Positions 55,156 through 64,000 of a DNA stretch of 64,000 nt are shown piece by piece. The position numbers were made by a program, and so were the translations under genes. The stretch covers positions 744,001 through 808,000 of the forward strand of contig NZ_CP064188.1 in the NCBI RefSeq assembly GCF_015353075.1, given 5' to 3'. Within the stretch, counting starts at the first letter, position 1. Every line of letters begins with the position of its first letter. The DNA comes from Rhizobium sp. 007 (lineage in GTDB: Bacteria > Pseudomonadota > Alphaproteobacteria > Rhizobiales > Rhizobiaceae). The notes under the pieces were generated by a model that was not told the origin of the DNA, ran no database searches, and saw nothing but the letters and a program-made list of their open reading frames with translations.

Positions 55156-56242
55156 ATGCGACTGACCACAGCATTGACAGCTTTTTTCTTTGTCGTCACT
55201 TCAACCGCATCCGTTTTCGCAGGTGAAGTCGGCCTGCAGGATATCCGCATCTTCTCGCATGAACGCGGCAGCGCACTTGCCGTGACGATCTGGTATCCAT
55301 CGAAGGGCGATGGTGAACCCGCATTGACCGGCGAGAGCAAAATTTTCGAAGGTACGCCAGCCTCGAAGAATCAAAGTGGGTCGTTTCCCGCTGGTGCTAC
55401 TTTCGCATGGCTCCGGTTCGAGGGTGGAAGGCATGGCGTGGATCGCTAAGGTATTGGCGGAGGCAGGGTTCATCGTGGCCGGCCCCAACCATCCCGGCAC
55501 AACGAGCGGCGATTCCACGCCGGCTGCCACGCCAAAAATCTGGGAGCGCACCCAGGATATTTCGACAATTATCACGGCACTCGTCAGCGATGCCCGATGG
55601 CAGGCGTCGATCGACACGGATCGCATCGGCGTTCTCGGTTTTTCCCTCGGCGGCAGCACGGCGATGGAGCTTGCCGGCGCTCAAGCCGACCTTGATGCCT
55701 ATGTGCGCTATTGCGACGACTATCCGGCCATGATGGATTGCCGCTGGTTCGAAGGCGGGCGCGGCTTCGTCAACAACAAGCAGGTCACGGTCGAAAAATT
55801 CGATCTGCGCAGCATCGATCGGGCGCGCTTCGAACAATCGAACCGCGATCCGCGCATCGCCTCCGCGGTGCTGGTCGATCCCGGCCTTGCGACTGCCTTC
55901 AACATCGAAAGCGTGAAAAGCATTGATATCCCGCTGGCCTTCATCAATCTCGGCAGCATCGGCAAAATCCCGGTTGCGGTGCTTTCTAATCGGTTGGCGA
56001 AACAGGTCCCGAATGCCGCTTATGCGCAGGTCGACGATTCCGACCATTTCAGTTTTCTGCCCATTTGCAAGCAAGGCGCAGCGAATTTCCTGAAGTCGGT
56101 AGGCGATCCCGATCCCATTTGCGAACAGGGTGTAAGAAGATCGCGGGCCGATATTCACGAAGAACTCGCCATCCTTATCAGGCAGGGCTTTGAACGGCAC
56201 GCTGCTCAGCTCGATGCGAAAACCCGCGATTGGAGAAAATAG
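55156..56242 (+). pseudogene. Exported alpha/beta hydrolase (dienelactone-hydrolase/PAF-acetylhydrolase-like), frameshifted
   Basis: An ATG at 55156 starts a signal peptide (TTALTAFFFVVTSTASVFAG) and a normal N-terminus (SALAVTIWYPSKGDGEPALT). After KIFEGTPASKNQS the frame shifts near 55375; the rest, GRFPLVLLSHGSGSRVEGMA with the nucleophile motif GFSLGGSTA and the histidine of DSDHFSFLP, is in another frame to 56242. The join lacks several residues. A GTG at 55376 could allow expression of the catalytic part without export. Confidence 0.75.
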
Positions 56243-56379
56243 ATCCAGTGACATCGAATGGTAGCGCGCGGCGAGCACAGGCGGCACATCTCTCGCACGG
56301 CAACTTGGAGCTCGGCGCTACCAATCGTCTTCGAAGGGCATTTTTCGCAACCCAGCAAGATATTCTGGATCCACTGCCT

Positions 56380-56634
56380 CTAACCAATGTTTAGATCAGC
56401 GATTTCGCCATGCCTTGCAAGTAAGCGGGGCGACGTCATGTCGCCGGTCTCATCGTCGACCATCACGGCATAGGCAGCGACCCCGACGAAGCGAGCAGCC
56501 ATCGAGGCAGCAATCTTCTCAGCCGATGGACCGTTTGAAGCCTGGCGCATCTCCCCCGGCACAAGATTTCCGCGGTTCTTCTTATAGGGCAGGACGATGA
56601 ACTTCTCGGCGATTGACATGGCTTTGCCTTTCAT
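56380..56634 (-). CDS. Small conserved-looking hypothetical protein
   Basis: The frame allows 84 residues from an ATG at 56634, but an AAAGG eight bases before a second ATG at 56619 makes MSIAEKFIVLPYKKNRGNLV the more likely start (79 residues). It includes AEKIAASMAARFVGVAAYAV and VDDETGDMTSPRLLARHGEI. I think this type of protein is common in rhizobia, but its role is not known. The gene stands alone. Confidence 0.55.
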   Translation of the reverse strand: MKGKAMSIAEKFIVLPYKKNRGNLVPGEMRQASNGPSAEKIAASMAARFVGVAAYAVMVDDETGDMTSPRLLARHGEIADLNIG

Positions 56635-56853
56635 TTTGTTCTTTAAATGTTCCTATTGGGGAAGCGAGTCAAGCGATTCATTTGCCGTCTGACCGTAGCG
56701 AGCCAAACATCCCGCCAAGCGCTCGCGGCCCTAGAGTTCGAACGCGTTACCGCGCTCCTTCTTTTCGGCGTGAGCGCAGCGCACAGCCAGGATCGCCATT
56801 GCCCCATCAGCGTAGTTCAGGCGAAGCCCGCTGCATACTTTTTGTCTGTCCGT

Positions 56854-57084
56854 TCAACGCCCGCTAATCGTGCCCGCAAGAGACGAGTGAGCGTGGCGGT
56901 CAACGGGAAAGAGAACCAGCGTAGTCGATGCTTCGGCTCTGATCTTAGGTAGGGGTAACTCGGCATCCGCCGCTGCATCACCTTTGCCGAGTTTGTCTTC
57001 GCCGATCGTAGCAAGCCCATCCATTACATAGAGCCACTGCGACACCCCTCGGTCGATGAGCTGAGGGTGGAGGCGCTCCAGCAT
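56854..57084 (-). pseudogene. C-terminal remnant of a pirin-like protein
   Basis: A 76-codon frame reads GVSQWLYVMDGLATIGEDKL, then GKGDAAADAELPLPKIRAEA and VLFPVDRHAHSSLAGTISGR. This is the C-terminal cupin half of a pirin/quercetin dioxygenase-like protein (compare GxxQWLYVxxG and the final DRHAxxSxAGTISG). The N-terminal metal-binding half is missing, and no clear start exists. The rest of 56635-57290 shows nothing recognisable. Confidence 0.5.
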
Positions 57085-57290
57085 CCGGCTTGGGAAAGGC
57101 GCCTTGAGGCCTCCCGTCGCGCGCGAAGCTGGAGTTCGAGCGACTTGCGGAGCGCCATCAGCCCGCGATATCCATTCCCGCGAAGAAATGCCGAAGCGAT
57201 TTCCGTCATCGCCGCGAAACCGTGCAATTCACGATCTGAGGATTGTCCGGCGCTGACGTGAGCCTGAACTCCAAAAGCGATTTGGCAAAG

Positions 57291-58514
57291 CTAGCGCCAA
57301 AGTGCCGAAAAAGGCACGGCATATAGACGTTCTCCGAACGGGATCACGTTTTGATGGTCATACAAGACAAACCCTGAAACAAACCGATCTCCGGATGCTT
57401 CTGCCAACATTCGCAATCCCGAAAAATCGGAGTTCGAGACGGTCGCTGCCGCCTTTACCTCGATACCGACTATTCGTCCCCTTCTGTCTTCGATGACGAT
57501 ATCGACTTCATTTTGCTGTTTGTCGCGAAAGTGCGAAAACTCGAAGCGTTCTTCCATGCCACTTGCCAGTTTAAGGATTTCGGCAAAAACAAAAGTCTCC
57601 AGCAATGGTCCAAATTGCCCGCGTTCGGCCTTTAGTCGGTCGAGAGAGAGGTCACGAAGGGACGCGAGGAGGCCAGAATCAAGGAAATGTACTTTGGGTG
57701 TCTTTGTAAGACGTTTTAGCTTGTTGGAGAACCAAGGTTGCAAAGTCCGGGCGAGGAATAGGTTCTCGAATATGCGAACGTATTTCTGCGTTGTGATGTG
57801 GTTCATCCCAATTGCGGCACCAATCCCGGAATAGTTCACCAGCTGACCCGAATGCTCCGCCAGAATGCGTAGTAGCCGCGGCATTTGAGCAATCTGCTCG
57901 ATTTGCGCGACATCACGAACATCCCGTTGCACGATCGCCTGGATGTAGTCCATGTACCAATCCTGCCGACGGGACCAAGTTTTCCGTCCCAATGCTTCGG
58001 GATATCCCCCTGCAAGAACCGTAATCACTAAGTCGTCCCCGATGACAGAATCGCCGGTTTTGACTTCGTTTCGAAAGGCATCGAGAAGGAAGTTACCCTC
58101 CGCCGATCTGATTTCGCTTTGGGCAAGCGGAAGCAATCGAACGACTTCCATGCGTCCGGCGAGCGAGTCCGCCACGCGTGGCAGCGTCATAAGATTAGCT
58201 GATCCCGTAAGAAGGAAACGTCCGGGCCGTTGGTCGGTATCAACATTTTCCTTGATCGCCAACAGCAGTTCGGGAGCGCGCTGAACCTCATCTATGATGG
58301 CGCGATCCATACCTCGTACAAACCCCACAGGGTCTTGCTGAGCTGCTCCCAGGGTCGTTGCGTTATCAAGCGTGTAGTACGCCATCTCCGCACTGGCCAT
58401 CTTCTTGGCAAGTGTTGTTTTCCCGGATTGCCGGGGGCCAATGATCAATACGACACGGGTGTCTGACACAGCGTCGTTGACGCGCTGCTCAACGAGCCTT
58501 GGATAAATCGCCAC
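57291..58514 (-). CDS. AAA_14/DUF4143 ATPase
   Basis: The 407-residue protein has an AAA-type ATPase domain (Walker A GPRQSGKTTLAKK, Walker B AIIDEVQRAPELL, sensor FLLTGSANLM) and a C-terminal DUF4143 nuclease-like domain (FSHFRDKQQNEVDIVIEDRR then GRIVGIEVKAAATV, which has the D-X-E-X-K arrangement). These orphan ATPases are widespread, often horizontally transferred, and mostly uncharacterised; defence or toxin-type roles have been proposed. Directly upstream of its ATG lie four 22-bp-period direct repeats, so its promoter is probably under tight control. Confidence 0.85.
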   Translation of the reverse strand: MAIYPRLVEQRVNDAVSDTRVVLIIGPRQSGKTTLAKKMASAEMAYYTLDNATTLGAAQQDPVGFVRGMDRAIIDEVQRAPELLLAIKENVDTDQRPGRFLLTGSANLMTLPRVADSLAGRMEVVRLLPLAQSEIRSAEGNFLLDAFRNEVKTGDSVIGDDLVITVLAGGYPEALGRKTWSRRQDWYMDYIQAIVQRDVRDVAQIEQIAQMPRLLRILAEHSGQLVNYSGIGAAIGMNHITTQKYVRIFENLFLARTLQPWFSNKLKRLTKTPKVHFLDSGLLASLRDLSLDRLKAERGQFGPLLETFVFAEILKLASGMEERFEFSHFRDKQQNEVDIVIEDRRGRIVGIEVKAAATVSNSDFSGLRMLAEASGDRFVSGFVLYDHQNVIPFGERLYAVPFSALWR

Positions 58515-58530
58515 AGCTTCGCTCCCTGGT

Positions 58531-58618
58531 GACCGTTTGAAAATAAGGGCGTGACCAATTGAAAGTCAAGTTGCGACCATTTGAAATTCCCGCGTTGACC
58601 AATTGAAAGCAATCTCCG
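58531..58618. repeat. Four direct repeats with exact 22-bp period upstream of the AAA_14 gene
   Basis: The 12-base core GACC(A/G)(A/T)TTGAAA occurs at 58531, 58553, 58575 and 58597, each start exactly 22 bases after the last. The ten bases between cores are not conserved. Two helical turns per unit put all cores on one face of the DNA, as for an iteron or cooperative operator. They lie 17-105 bp before the ATPase start. Confidence 0.75.
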
Positions 58619-58930
58619 TTCTACCGCATGTCTCATTTGCTGCCCAAGGCCGTGATTTTCATCTCGATGTCGTTACCGCGGACAACGCATGCCTGTTCGG
58701 TCACTTTATTAAGTTTTGTCCATCCTACGATGCATCGGGAAGCGGCGACATCGACGCGGTGGGCGCAGCCGCCGCGGCGGCACTTATCCATGCGCGCCTC
58801 CAAAGCACGACCGCACCGACCCATAAACCCGACTTTATCCTTTCAGACCGGGAGGCGCTTTGCTTGCGATGGGCCGCCGAGGGCATGCCGGATGCAGGCG
58901 TGACAGGCCTGACCTGTCAAACTGCGCGCT
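58603..58930 (+). pseudogene. LuxR-family regulator remnant
   Basis: The frame carries FGHFIKFCPSYDASGSGDID, then AVGAAAAAALIHARLQSTTA and LSDREALCLRWAAEGM. The last piece is the start of a LuxR-type helix-turn-helix (LSxRExxCLxWAAEGK); the preceding part resembles the end of an autoinducer domain. After GM the similarity ends, and no proper start is present. It is likely the remains of a quorum-sensing-type regulator. Confidence 0.45.
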
Positions 58931-58979
58931 GGGATCGCAACAGCCTCTTCGGCTCCGCGGTCCTTAGGGCCGATGCATT

Positions 58980-59984
58980 TCAGGACAACTCCGCGGGCGA
59001 TCGCGCGCGGGCTGCCACCGACAGAGCTGCGCGCGCCGTGTCTTCATCGCAGACGAGGACAGTTCCAAGCCCCGACAAGAGGACCGCGGCAATGGCCTCG
59101 ACTTTGTTGATCCCGCCTGACGCGAAGACGACGTTCGGGATCTTGCGCAACGCTTCCAGCGGCGGCGCGATTGCCCGTAGATTGAGCGGGTGGTCGATGG
59201 GGGTTCCGTTCCTGTCAATGAATTGCGCCAGAACATCGCCGCAAGCGCCAGTAGCGACAAGCTCGTCGATCGTGACGTCCTGCGGCAGCCCGTAGCGCAT
59301 CAGAAGCGATCGCTCGGTCATATCGCCGATACTGAGCACGACAAGATCGTTTGAGGCAATCTGCCGGAAAGCCGCCTGGAATACGTCCTGCGTTACGATT
59401 GCCGTTTTGGATTCCGGGCTGCCGGCATAAATGGGAGCTGCAAGATAGGCGCACTCCGCATTCAAATGGCGGGCGAGGTCGCTTGCGATGTCGAATGTGT
59501 TGATCTCGATGCCATGCGTCAGTCCACCCATCACCGAATTCACGCAAATGTCGGGCCGGCGCATGGATGGCATATGACGTACCATTTCGCGCAGCGTGGC
59601 TCCCCAGCCGACGCCAATTCCCGACAGCTTGCCGTTGCTGAGCAGCTGGGCGATGTAGTCCGCCGTCGCTTGGCCGAGCAGAACAGGTATGAGATCGGGA
59701 TCTGAAGGTGTTGGCACGATGATCGCCCGGCTCAGCGAGAACTCCGCGACCAGCGTCTGCTCAAGCTCGACACAGGACGTAAGCCTGGAATTCAAGGTAA
59801 TCGTCACAAGGCCGGATCGGCGGGCTTCGGCGATGATTTTGTTGACACGAAGCCGGTTGGTCGAAAGCGCGTCGGCAATCTCGCCTTGCGTACGGCCTTC
59901 CATGAAGTAGAGCCATACCACACGAACCTGCATCTGCTCGTCGGGAAGTGCAACTGGCGCGCCGGCCGTCTTTGCCTGTGTCAT
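58980..59984 (-). CDS. SorC/DeoR-type sugar-responsive transcriptional regulator
   Basis: The 334-residue protein has an N-terminal helix-turn-helix (WLYFMEGRTQGEIADALSTN then RLRVNKIIAEARRSGLV) and a SorC ligand domain related to sugar isomerases (LSGIGVGWGATLREMVRHMP, and VVFASGGINKVEAIAAVLLS). It normally binds phosphorylated sugars or polyols. It follows the ugpC-like gene on the same strand and probably controls the divergent importer through the repeated sites at 61155-61186. Confidence 0.88.
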   Translation of the reverse strand: MTQAKTAGAPVALPDEQMQVRVVWLYFMEGRTQGEIADALSTNRLRVNKIIAEARRSGLVTITLNSRLTSCVELEQTLVAEFSLSRAIIVPTPSDPDLIPVLLGQATADYIAQLLSNGKLSGIGVGWGATLREMVRHMPSMRRPDICVNSVMGGLTHGIEINTFDIASDLARHLNAECAYLAAPIYAGSPESKTAIVTQDVFQAAFRQIASNDLVVLSIGDMTERSLLMRYGLPQDVTIDELVATGACGDVLAQFIDRNGTPIDHPLNLRAIAPPLEALRKIPNVVFASGGINKVEAIAAVLLSGLGTVLVCDEDTARAALSVAARARSPAELS

Positions 59985-60083
59985 TGGACCGCTCTCGCAA
60001 CCTCTGCTTTCGCCGCTATGGGCACCAGATCGGCCGCCTTTGTCAATTGCCGTGGTCCGGTGGGTTTTTTGCATGCATTTTTG

Positions 60084-61130
60084 CTAGTTGACCCGCCGGC
60101 CCGTCGCGCTGTTGAAGAAGTGAAGACTGTCTGCCAGGGCAAAGCATGAGACCGTCTCACCGTCCGAAAGTCTCTGGTCGCCCGCAATGCTTGCCACAAT
60201 CAGTTCGTTCTTCGCATCGTTAAGGCGCAGATGGACATGGTTTTCGTCGCCCACGGTTTCGACGAGCTCGACTTTGCCCTTGAAACGAAGGGCAGGCGAG
60301 GTGGTCTCGCCGAGCCTGATGGCATTTGGACGAATGCCGATCATATCGGCGTCCGCGGACATAGTTAGTTCTTCCGCCGCAATGGTGCCGTTCGTTTTAA
60401 GATCAACGAAGTTCATGGGCGGCGATCCGATGAAGCCAGCGACGAAGATCGTTTCCGGGCGCTGATAGACTTCGAGGGGTGTGCCGATCTGTTCAATCCG
60501 TCCGCCATTCATGACAACAAGACGATCAGCAAGTGTCATGGCTTCCAGTTGGTCATGCGTCACGTAAAGGCTTGTCGTCTTCAGCCGCCGCTGCAGGCGC
60601 CGGATTTCCACCCGCATCTGGACGCGCAGTTTGGCGTCGAGGTTCGAAAGCGGCTCGTCAAAGAGGAAAGCGGCGGGATTGCGAACGATTGCCCGGCCCA
60701 TTGCGACGCGCTGGCGCTGCCCGCCCGATAGCTGCCGTGGACGGCGCTCGAGGAATGGGCCGATTTCCAGAATGGCTGCGGTTTCGGCAATGCGCCGGTC
60801 GATTTCGGGGCGCGCGACGCGGCGATTTTTCAGTCCATATTCGAGGTTCTGACGAACCGTCATATGTGGGTAAAGCGCGTAGTTCTGGAACACCATCGCG
60901 ATATCGCGCTTTGCGGGCTCGACGTTGCTCACATCGGCTCCCGCAATATGCAGATGCCCTGAACTGATGCTCTCAAGGCCGGCAATCATTCTTAGAAGCG
61001 TCGACTTGCCACAGCCCGAAGGCCCGACAAGCACGATCATCTCGCCGTCGGCGACGGTCAGGTTGACGCCCTTCACCGCTGGAACCTGACCGTAATTCTT
61101 CTTCAGGTGGATTAGTTCTATGGCTGCCAT
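60084..61130 (-). CDS. ugpC-like ABC transporter ATP-binding protein
   Basis: The ATG at 61130 follows GGGAGG and gives 348 residues. Walker A is [12 protein letters not shown], the signature [16 protein letters not shown], Walker [18 protein letters not shown]-terminal TOBE-like domain ([20 protein letters not shown]) is typical of the MalK/UgpC group, which power carbohydrate and glycerol-phosphate importers. The membrane and binding partners are divergent (61284 onward). The SorC gene lies downstream in the same unit. Confidence 0.92.
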   Translation of the reverse strand: MAAIELIHLKKNYGQVPAVKGVNLTVADGEMIVLVGPSGCGKSTLLRMIAGLESISSGHLHIAGADVSNVEPAKRDIAMVFQNYALYPHMTVRQNLEYGLKNRRVARPEIDRRIAETAAILEIGPFLERRPRQLSGGQRQRVAMGRAIVRNPAAFLFDEPLSNLDAKLRVQMRVEIRRLQRRLKTTSLYVTHDQLEAMTLADRLVVMNGGRIEQIGTPLEVYQRPETIFVAGFIGSPPMNFVDLKTNGTIAAEELTMSADADMIGIRPNAIRLGETTSPALRFKGKVELVETVGDENHVHLRLNDAKNELIVASIAGDQRLSDGETVSCFALADSLHFFNSATGRRVN

Positions 61131-61154
61131 TCGTTCCTCCCGTGCGCCCGTCAT

Positions 61155-61200
61155 ACATTTGTAACACGCTATTGACATTTGTAACAAGTCACCCCTAACC
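61155..61200 (+). promoter_or_regulatory. Repeated SorC-type sites overlapping the ugpB-like promoter
   Basis: ACATTTGTAACA occurs at 61155-61166 and again at 61175-61186, with starts 20 bp apart. The second overlaps a TTGACA -35 box (61172-61177); a weak CTAACC (61195-61200) lies 17 bp further on. The site is between the ugpC and ugpB-like genes. Repression by the SorC protein is inferred. Confidence 0.55.
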
Positions 61201-61283
61201 TGTTTTCATCGCCACCTTGGGAGGGGTCAGCCGCAGCCGGCAAAGCCGACGCACAAACAGCAGGCGATGGAGAGGAAAACGAG

Positions 61284-62643
61284 ATGATAGACAAGGCTTC
61301 AGAAAACGGCCCGTTCGGGCGGGTCTTCAAGAGCGTTGCGGCTGGCGCCGCCGCACTCGTCTTAAGCTTACACATCGCAGGGAATGCGCTCGCCGAAGAC
61401 CGGGTCAAGGTCGAATGGTGGAATGCCGCCAGCGGCCGGCTTGCCGAGATCACCAAGCAGCTGATTTCCGATTTCAACGCATCTCAGGACAAGTATGAGA
61501 TCGTCGGTATCAGCAAGGGCAATTATGAGGAAACGATGGCTGCAATGGTTGCGGCCTATCGCGTTGGCCAACAGCCTGTTTTGATTCAGGCTGCCGAACG
61601 CGGCTTCCTGACCATGCACCGGTCCGGTGCGATCATTCCGGTTCCTGAACTCATGGAGCGGGAAGGCTACAAAATCAACTGGAACGATTTTGTTGCACCC
61701 GTTGCGGGCTTTTATCTCATCGACGGCAAGCCCGCCGCGATGCCGTTCAACAGCTCGACTCCAATCTTCTGGTACAATGCCGAACAGTTCAAGGCGGCCG
61801 GCTTCGAAAAGCCTGGTGAAACCTGGCAGGAAGTCGAAAAGCAGCTTTATGCGATCAAGGAAAAAGGCATCTCGAAATGCCAGATGGCGCTCGCCAACGA
61901 CTTCTACTGGAGCCTGATCGAAAATTATGCGGCCATACAGGACCAGCCTTATGGCACCAAAGCCAATGGTTTTGGCGGGCTGGATACCGAATTCGTCTTC
62001 AACAAGAGCCCGCTGATCGTCGGTCAGGTGGAGCGCTTGAAAAAGTGGATGGATGACGGCGTCTTGCAGATCGCCGGCCAGGGGCTTTCTCCCGATCAGC
62101 TCTTCATCTCGGGCACCTGCTCGACCTATGTCGCCTCGACGGCTGCCCATGCTGCTGTGGAGGCGGGCGCAAAGTTTAAATGGAGCGCGACCTTCCTGCC
62201 GCACGAGGAGGGCATCGAACCGAAGAACAGCACGATCGGCGGCGGTGCGCTCTGGGTTGCTCAAGGGGAAATCCGAGGACGAATACAAGGGCGCGGCCGC
62301 CTTTTTGAATTTCGTCGCTTCGCCGAAGACACAGGTCTGGTGGAGCAAGCAGACGGGATATGTGCCGGTCACCAACGCAGCCTACGAGCAGGCCAAGGCG
62401 GAAGGCTACTACAAGGAGCATCCGACGCGTGAGATCGCCATTCTGCAGCTTTCCCGCGGTACGCCGGACGATAATTCCCGCGGCTTCCGTTTCGGCAACC
62501 ACAATCAGTCGATGGCGCTTCTTGTCGAAGAGATCCAAGGGGTCTGGACCAGTCAGAAGACCCCCCAAGAGGCGCTTGATTCAGCGGCTGCCCGCGGAAA
62601 CCAGATCCTTCGCCAATATGAGCAGCTCCATGCAGGGAAATAG
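61284..62643 (+). pseudogene. Extracellular solute-binding protein (UgpB-like), single frameshift
   Basis: The signal region (SVAAGAAALVLSLHIAGNAL) and domain (VKVEWWNAASGRLAEITKQL, IPVPELMEREGYKINWNDFV) are complete to about residue 325. In TIGGGALWV the frame then shifts at about 62262, where one extra base turns the expected LKGKSEDEYKGAAAFLNFVA into a stray frame. The correct continuation runs to 62643, with YVPVTNAAYEQAKAEGYYKE and SMALLVEEIQGVWTSQKTPQ. Restoring one base gives a full-length family protein of about 452 residues, so this is either a new mutation or a sequence error. The permease genes follow at once. Confidence 0.85.
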
Positions 62644-62647
62644 CCCA

Positions 62648-63622
62648 GTGCAGGTCATCGGAGGCGCTCCACGGCGCCTCCGCATCCTGGGAAGGCCATT
62701 GTCCGGCCTGGCAACAGCGCGCTCCCCCCAGGCGGGTCTCAAGGCTGCGCATTTCAACAAGCCGTGGCTCGCTGCCCTGCTCGTTGCGCCTCAGTTGCTA
62801 ATCCTGCTGTTTTTTTTCTTCATCCCTTCCTACAAGGCACTGTCGCTCGCCTTCGTACAGGTCGACCCATTCGGTGGCCTGCAGATCTTCGTCGGCCTGA
62901 AGAATTTTCAGACGCTGCTGGCAAGCCCTGAATATAGAAGCAGCGCCCTCTTTACGCTCTGGTTCACGCTGCTCCAGAACATTGCAACGCTTGGCCTTGC
63001 GGGGCTCTTTGCATTCGCCACGGATTTCGTCATCCGCGGCCGCGGCATCTACAAGAGCATCATCCTGATGCCCTATGCGATTGCGCCTGTCATATCAGGC
63101 GTGCTTTGGGCCTTTCTGTTCAATCCGGCCGTCGGTCCGATCGCGCAGTTCCTGCATTCGCTGGGCATCGCCTGGGATCCGAACAGACGGCCATTCGATG
63201 CACAGCTTCTGGTGACGATTGCCTCCATCTGGAAGAACGTCTGCTATGACTACATCTTCCTGGTTGCCGCATTGCTTGCGGTTCCGGCCTCGCTGCTGGA
63301 AGCTGCCAAGCTTGATGGGGCGGGCCCCGTTCGGCGGTTCTTCACGATTTCCCTGCCGCTCGTCTCACCGACGGTGTTCTTCCTCGTCGTCATGAACTTC
63401 GTCTACGGCCTCTTCGAAACGTTCGGCATCATCGATGCCGTCACACGTGGCGGGCCTGCAGGCGCCACAAACAGCCTAGTCTACAAGGTCTATCAGGACG
63501 GCTTCGTGCAGCTCGATCTGGGGTCGTCAGCTGCCCAGTCGGTGATCTTGATGATCGTCGCGGTCCTTTTCACCGTCCTCCAGTTCCGTGCGCTTGAGCG
63601 CAAGGTCAATTATCAGGTGTAG
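62648..63622 (+). CDS. ABC transporter permease, UgpA-like
   Basis: A GTG at 62648, after AGGGAA and four bases past the binding-protein stop, gives 324 residues; an in-frame ATG at 62630 is an alternative. The protein has six hydrophobic helices and the EAA loop (ASLLEAAKLDGAGPVRRFFT), with the family C-terminus (GGPAGATNSLVYKVYQDGFV). It is the first permease of the sugar or glycerol-phosphate importer powered by the ugpC-like ATPase. Confidence 0.88.
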   Translation: MQVIGGAPRRLRILGRPLSGLATARSPQAGLKAAHFNKPWLAALLVAPQLLILLFFFFIPSYKALSLAFVQVDPFGGLQIFVGLKNFQTLLASPEYRSSALFTLWFTLLQNIATLGLAGLFAFATDFVIRGRGIYKSIILMPYAIAPVISGVLWAFLFNPAVGPIAQFLHSLGIAWDPNRRPFDAQLLVTIASIWKNVCYDYIFLVAALLAVPASLLEAAKLDGAGPVRRFFTISLPLVSPTVFFLVVMNFVYGLFETFGIIDAVTRGGPAGATNSLVYKVYQDGFVQLDLGSSAAQSVILMIVAVLFTVLQFRALERKVNYQV

Positions 63623-63624
63623 CC

Positions 63625-64000
63625 ATGGGTGAACGCAATCTCGGCCTTTCGATCTTCTGTCACGCCGTTCTGCTGGTTGGCGCAGCTTTCGTATGCTTGC
63701 CGCTTTACTTTGCCTTCGTGGCAGGTTCGCTCACGCTGGAAGAGGTGCAGCAGGCTCCTTTCCCGCTCGTGCCCGGCTCGCATTTTATCGAGAATGTCGC
63801 AATCGCCTGGAGGCAAGGCGATTTCGCGCAGCTTTTCCTCAACTCGATCATCGTGACGGGTGGGATCGTCATCGGCAAGCTCGCCATTTCGCTCATTGCG
63901 GCTTTTGCCGTAACCTATTTTCGCTTCCCGTTCCGCATGACCGCATTCTGGCTGATTTTCGTTTCCTTGATGCTGCCCGTGGAAGTCCGCATTATCCCCA
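63625..64000 (+). CDS. ABC transporter permease, UgpE-like (3' end outside window)
   Basis: An ATG at 63625, just after the previous stop, opens a frame of about 125 codons that runs off the window. It has an N-terminal hydrophobic helix (LSIFCHAVLLVGAAFVCLPL), the periplasmic part with LTLEEVQQAPFPLVPGSHFI, and the next helices with LFLNSIIVTGGIVIGKLAIS. This is the N-terminal half of the second permease of the importer. Confidence 0.85.
   Translation, partial: MGERNLGLSIFCHAVLLVGAAFVCLPLYFAFVAGSLTLEEVQQAPFPLVPGSHFIENVAIAWRQGDFAQLFLNSIIVTGGIVIGKLAISLIAAFAVTYFRFPFRMTAFWLIFVSLMLPVEVRIIP

Overview
The window looks like part of a rhizobial (Rhizobiaceae: Ensifer/Sinorhizobium/Rhizobium type) genome, most likely a large accessory replicon. 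The GC content is high and the gene families are typical of that group. A nearly complete proline betaine (stachydrine) catabolic set matches the stc region known from Sinorhizobium meliloti, and many solute ABC transporters sit beside LysR, GntR, TetR, SorC and AraC regulators. Genus assignment is an inference from gene content. No tRNA, rRNA, CRISPR array or insertion sequence was seen.

Region 1 (about 1-32,000) is mainly a betaine and proline catabolism supercluster. A TetR gene, a frameshifted pyrroline-5-carboxylate reductase-like gene and a betaine-binding protein run leftward off the window edge. Divergent from them are the N-methylproline demethylase stcD, its electron acceptor etfBA, a DMSP-lyase-like cupin and a glutathione-dependent formaldehyde dehydrogenase. 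After a stretch of unrelated genes (class C beta-lactamase, VOC protein, cupin, MarR, a PLP-dependent ammonia-lyase with its XRE-cupin regulator) come the Rieske oxygenase Stc2 and its reductase. Divergent from those is a translationally coupled series: GntR, DHDPS-family enzyme, aldehyde dehydrogenase, FAD amine oxidase, a complete glycine/proline-betaine ABC transporter, a GlxA-type regulator and a MOSC protein. PutA and its Lrp-type regulator close the region. The inferred flow is: proline betaine in by ABC transport; first demethylation by Stc2 plus reductase; second by StcD with electrons to ETF; formaldehyde removed by the glutathione-dependent dehydrogenase; proline to glutamate by PutA.

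Region 2 (about 32,000-41,600) holds short-chain dehydrogenases, an aldo/keto reductase, LysR regulators, small proteins and several broken genes (organic hydroperoxide resistance protein, dihydrofolate-reductase family, alpha/beta hydrolase).

Region 3 (41,751-45,568) is a tight three-gene operon of an N-formylglutamate amidohydrolase-like protein, a DUF1704 (QEGLA-motif, HEXXXH metallopeptidase) protein and a glutathione-synthetase-like ATP-grasp ligase. I regard this as the best candidate for an undescribed system, because it pairs a ligase fold and a carboxypeptidase family that in eukaryotes drive tubulin tyrosination and detyrosination.

Region 4 (46,287-64,000) contains a Bcr/CflA-type efflux pump behind an apparent leaderless-uORF attenuator, a decayed iron-siderophore uptake operon, a BTAD-TPR protein, a cbpA-cbpM chaperone pair, several pseudogenes, and an AAA_14/DUF4143 ATPase preceded by four exact 22-bp-period direct repeats. 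A ugp-like sugar or glycerol-phosphate ABC operon with a SorC regulator runs off the right edge; its binding-protein gene carries a frameshift. The number of frameshifts and nonsense codons between about 37 and 62 kb suggests an accessory region in decay, or local sequence errors.
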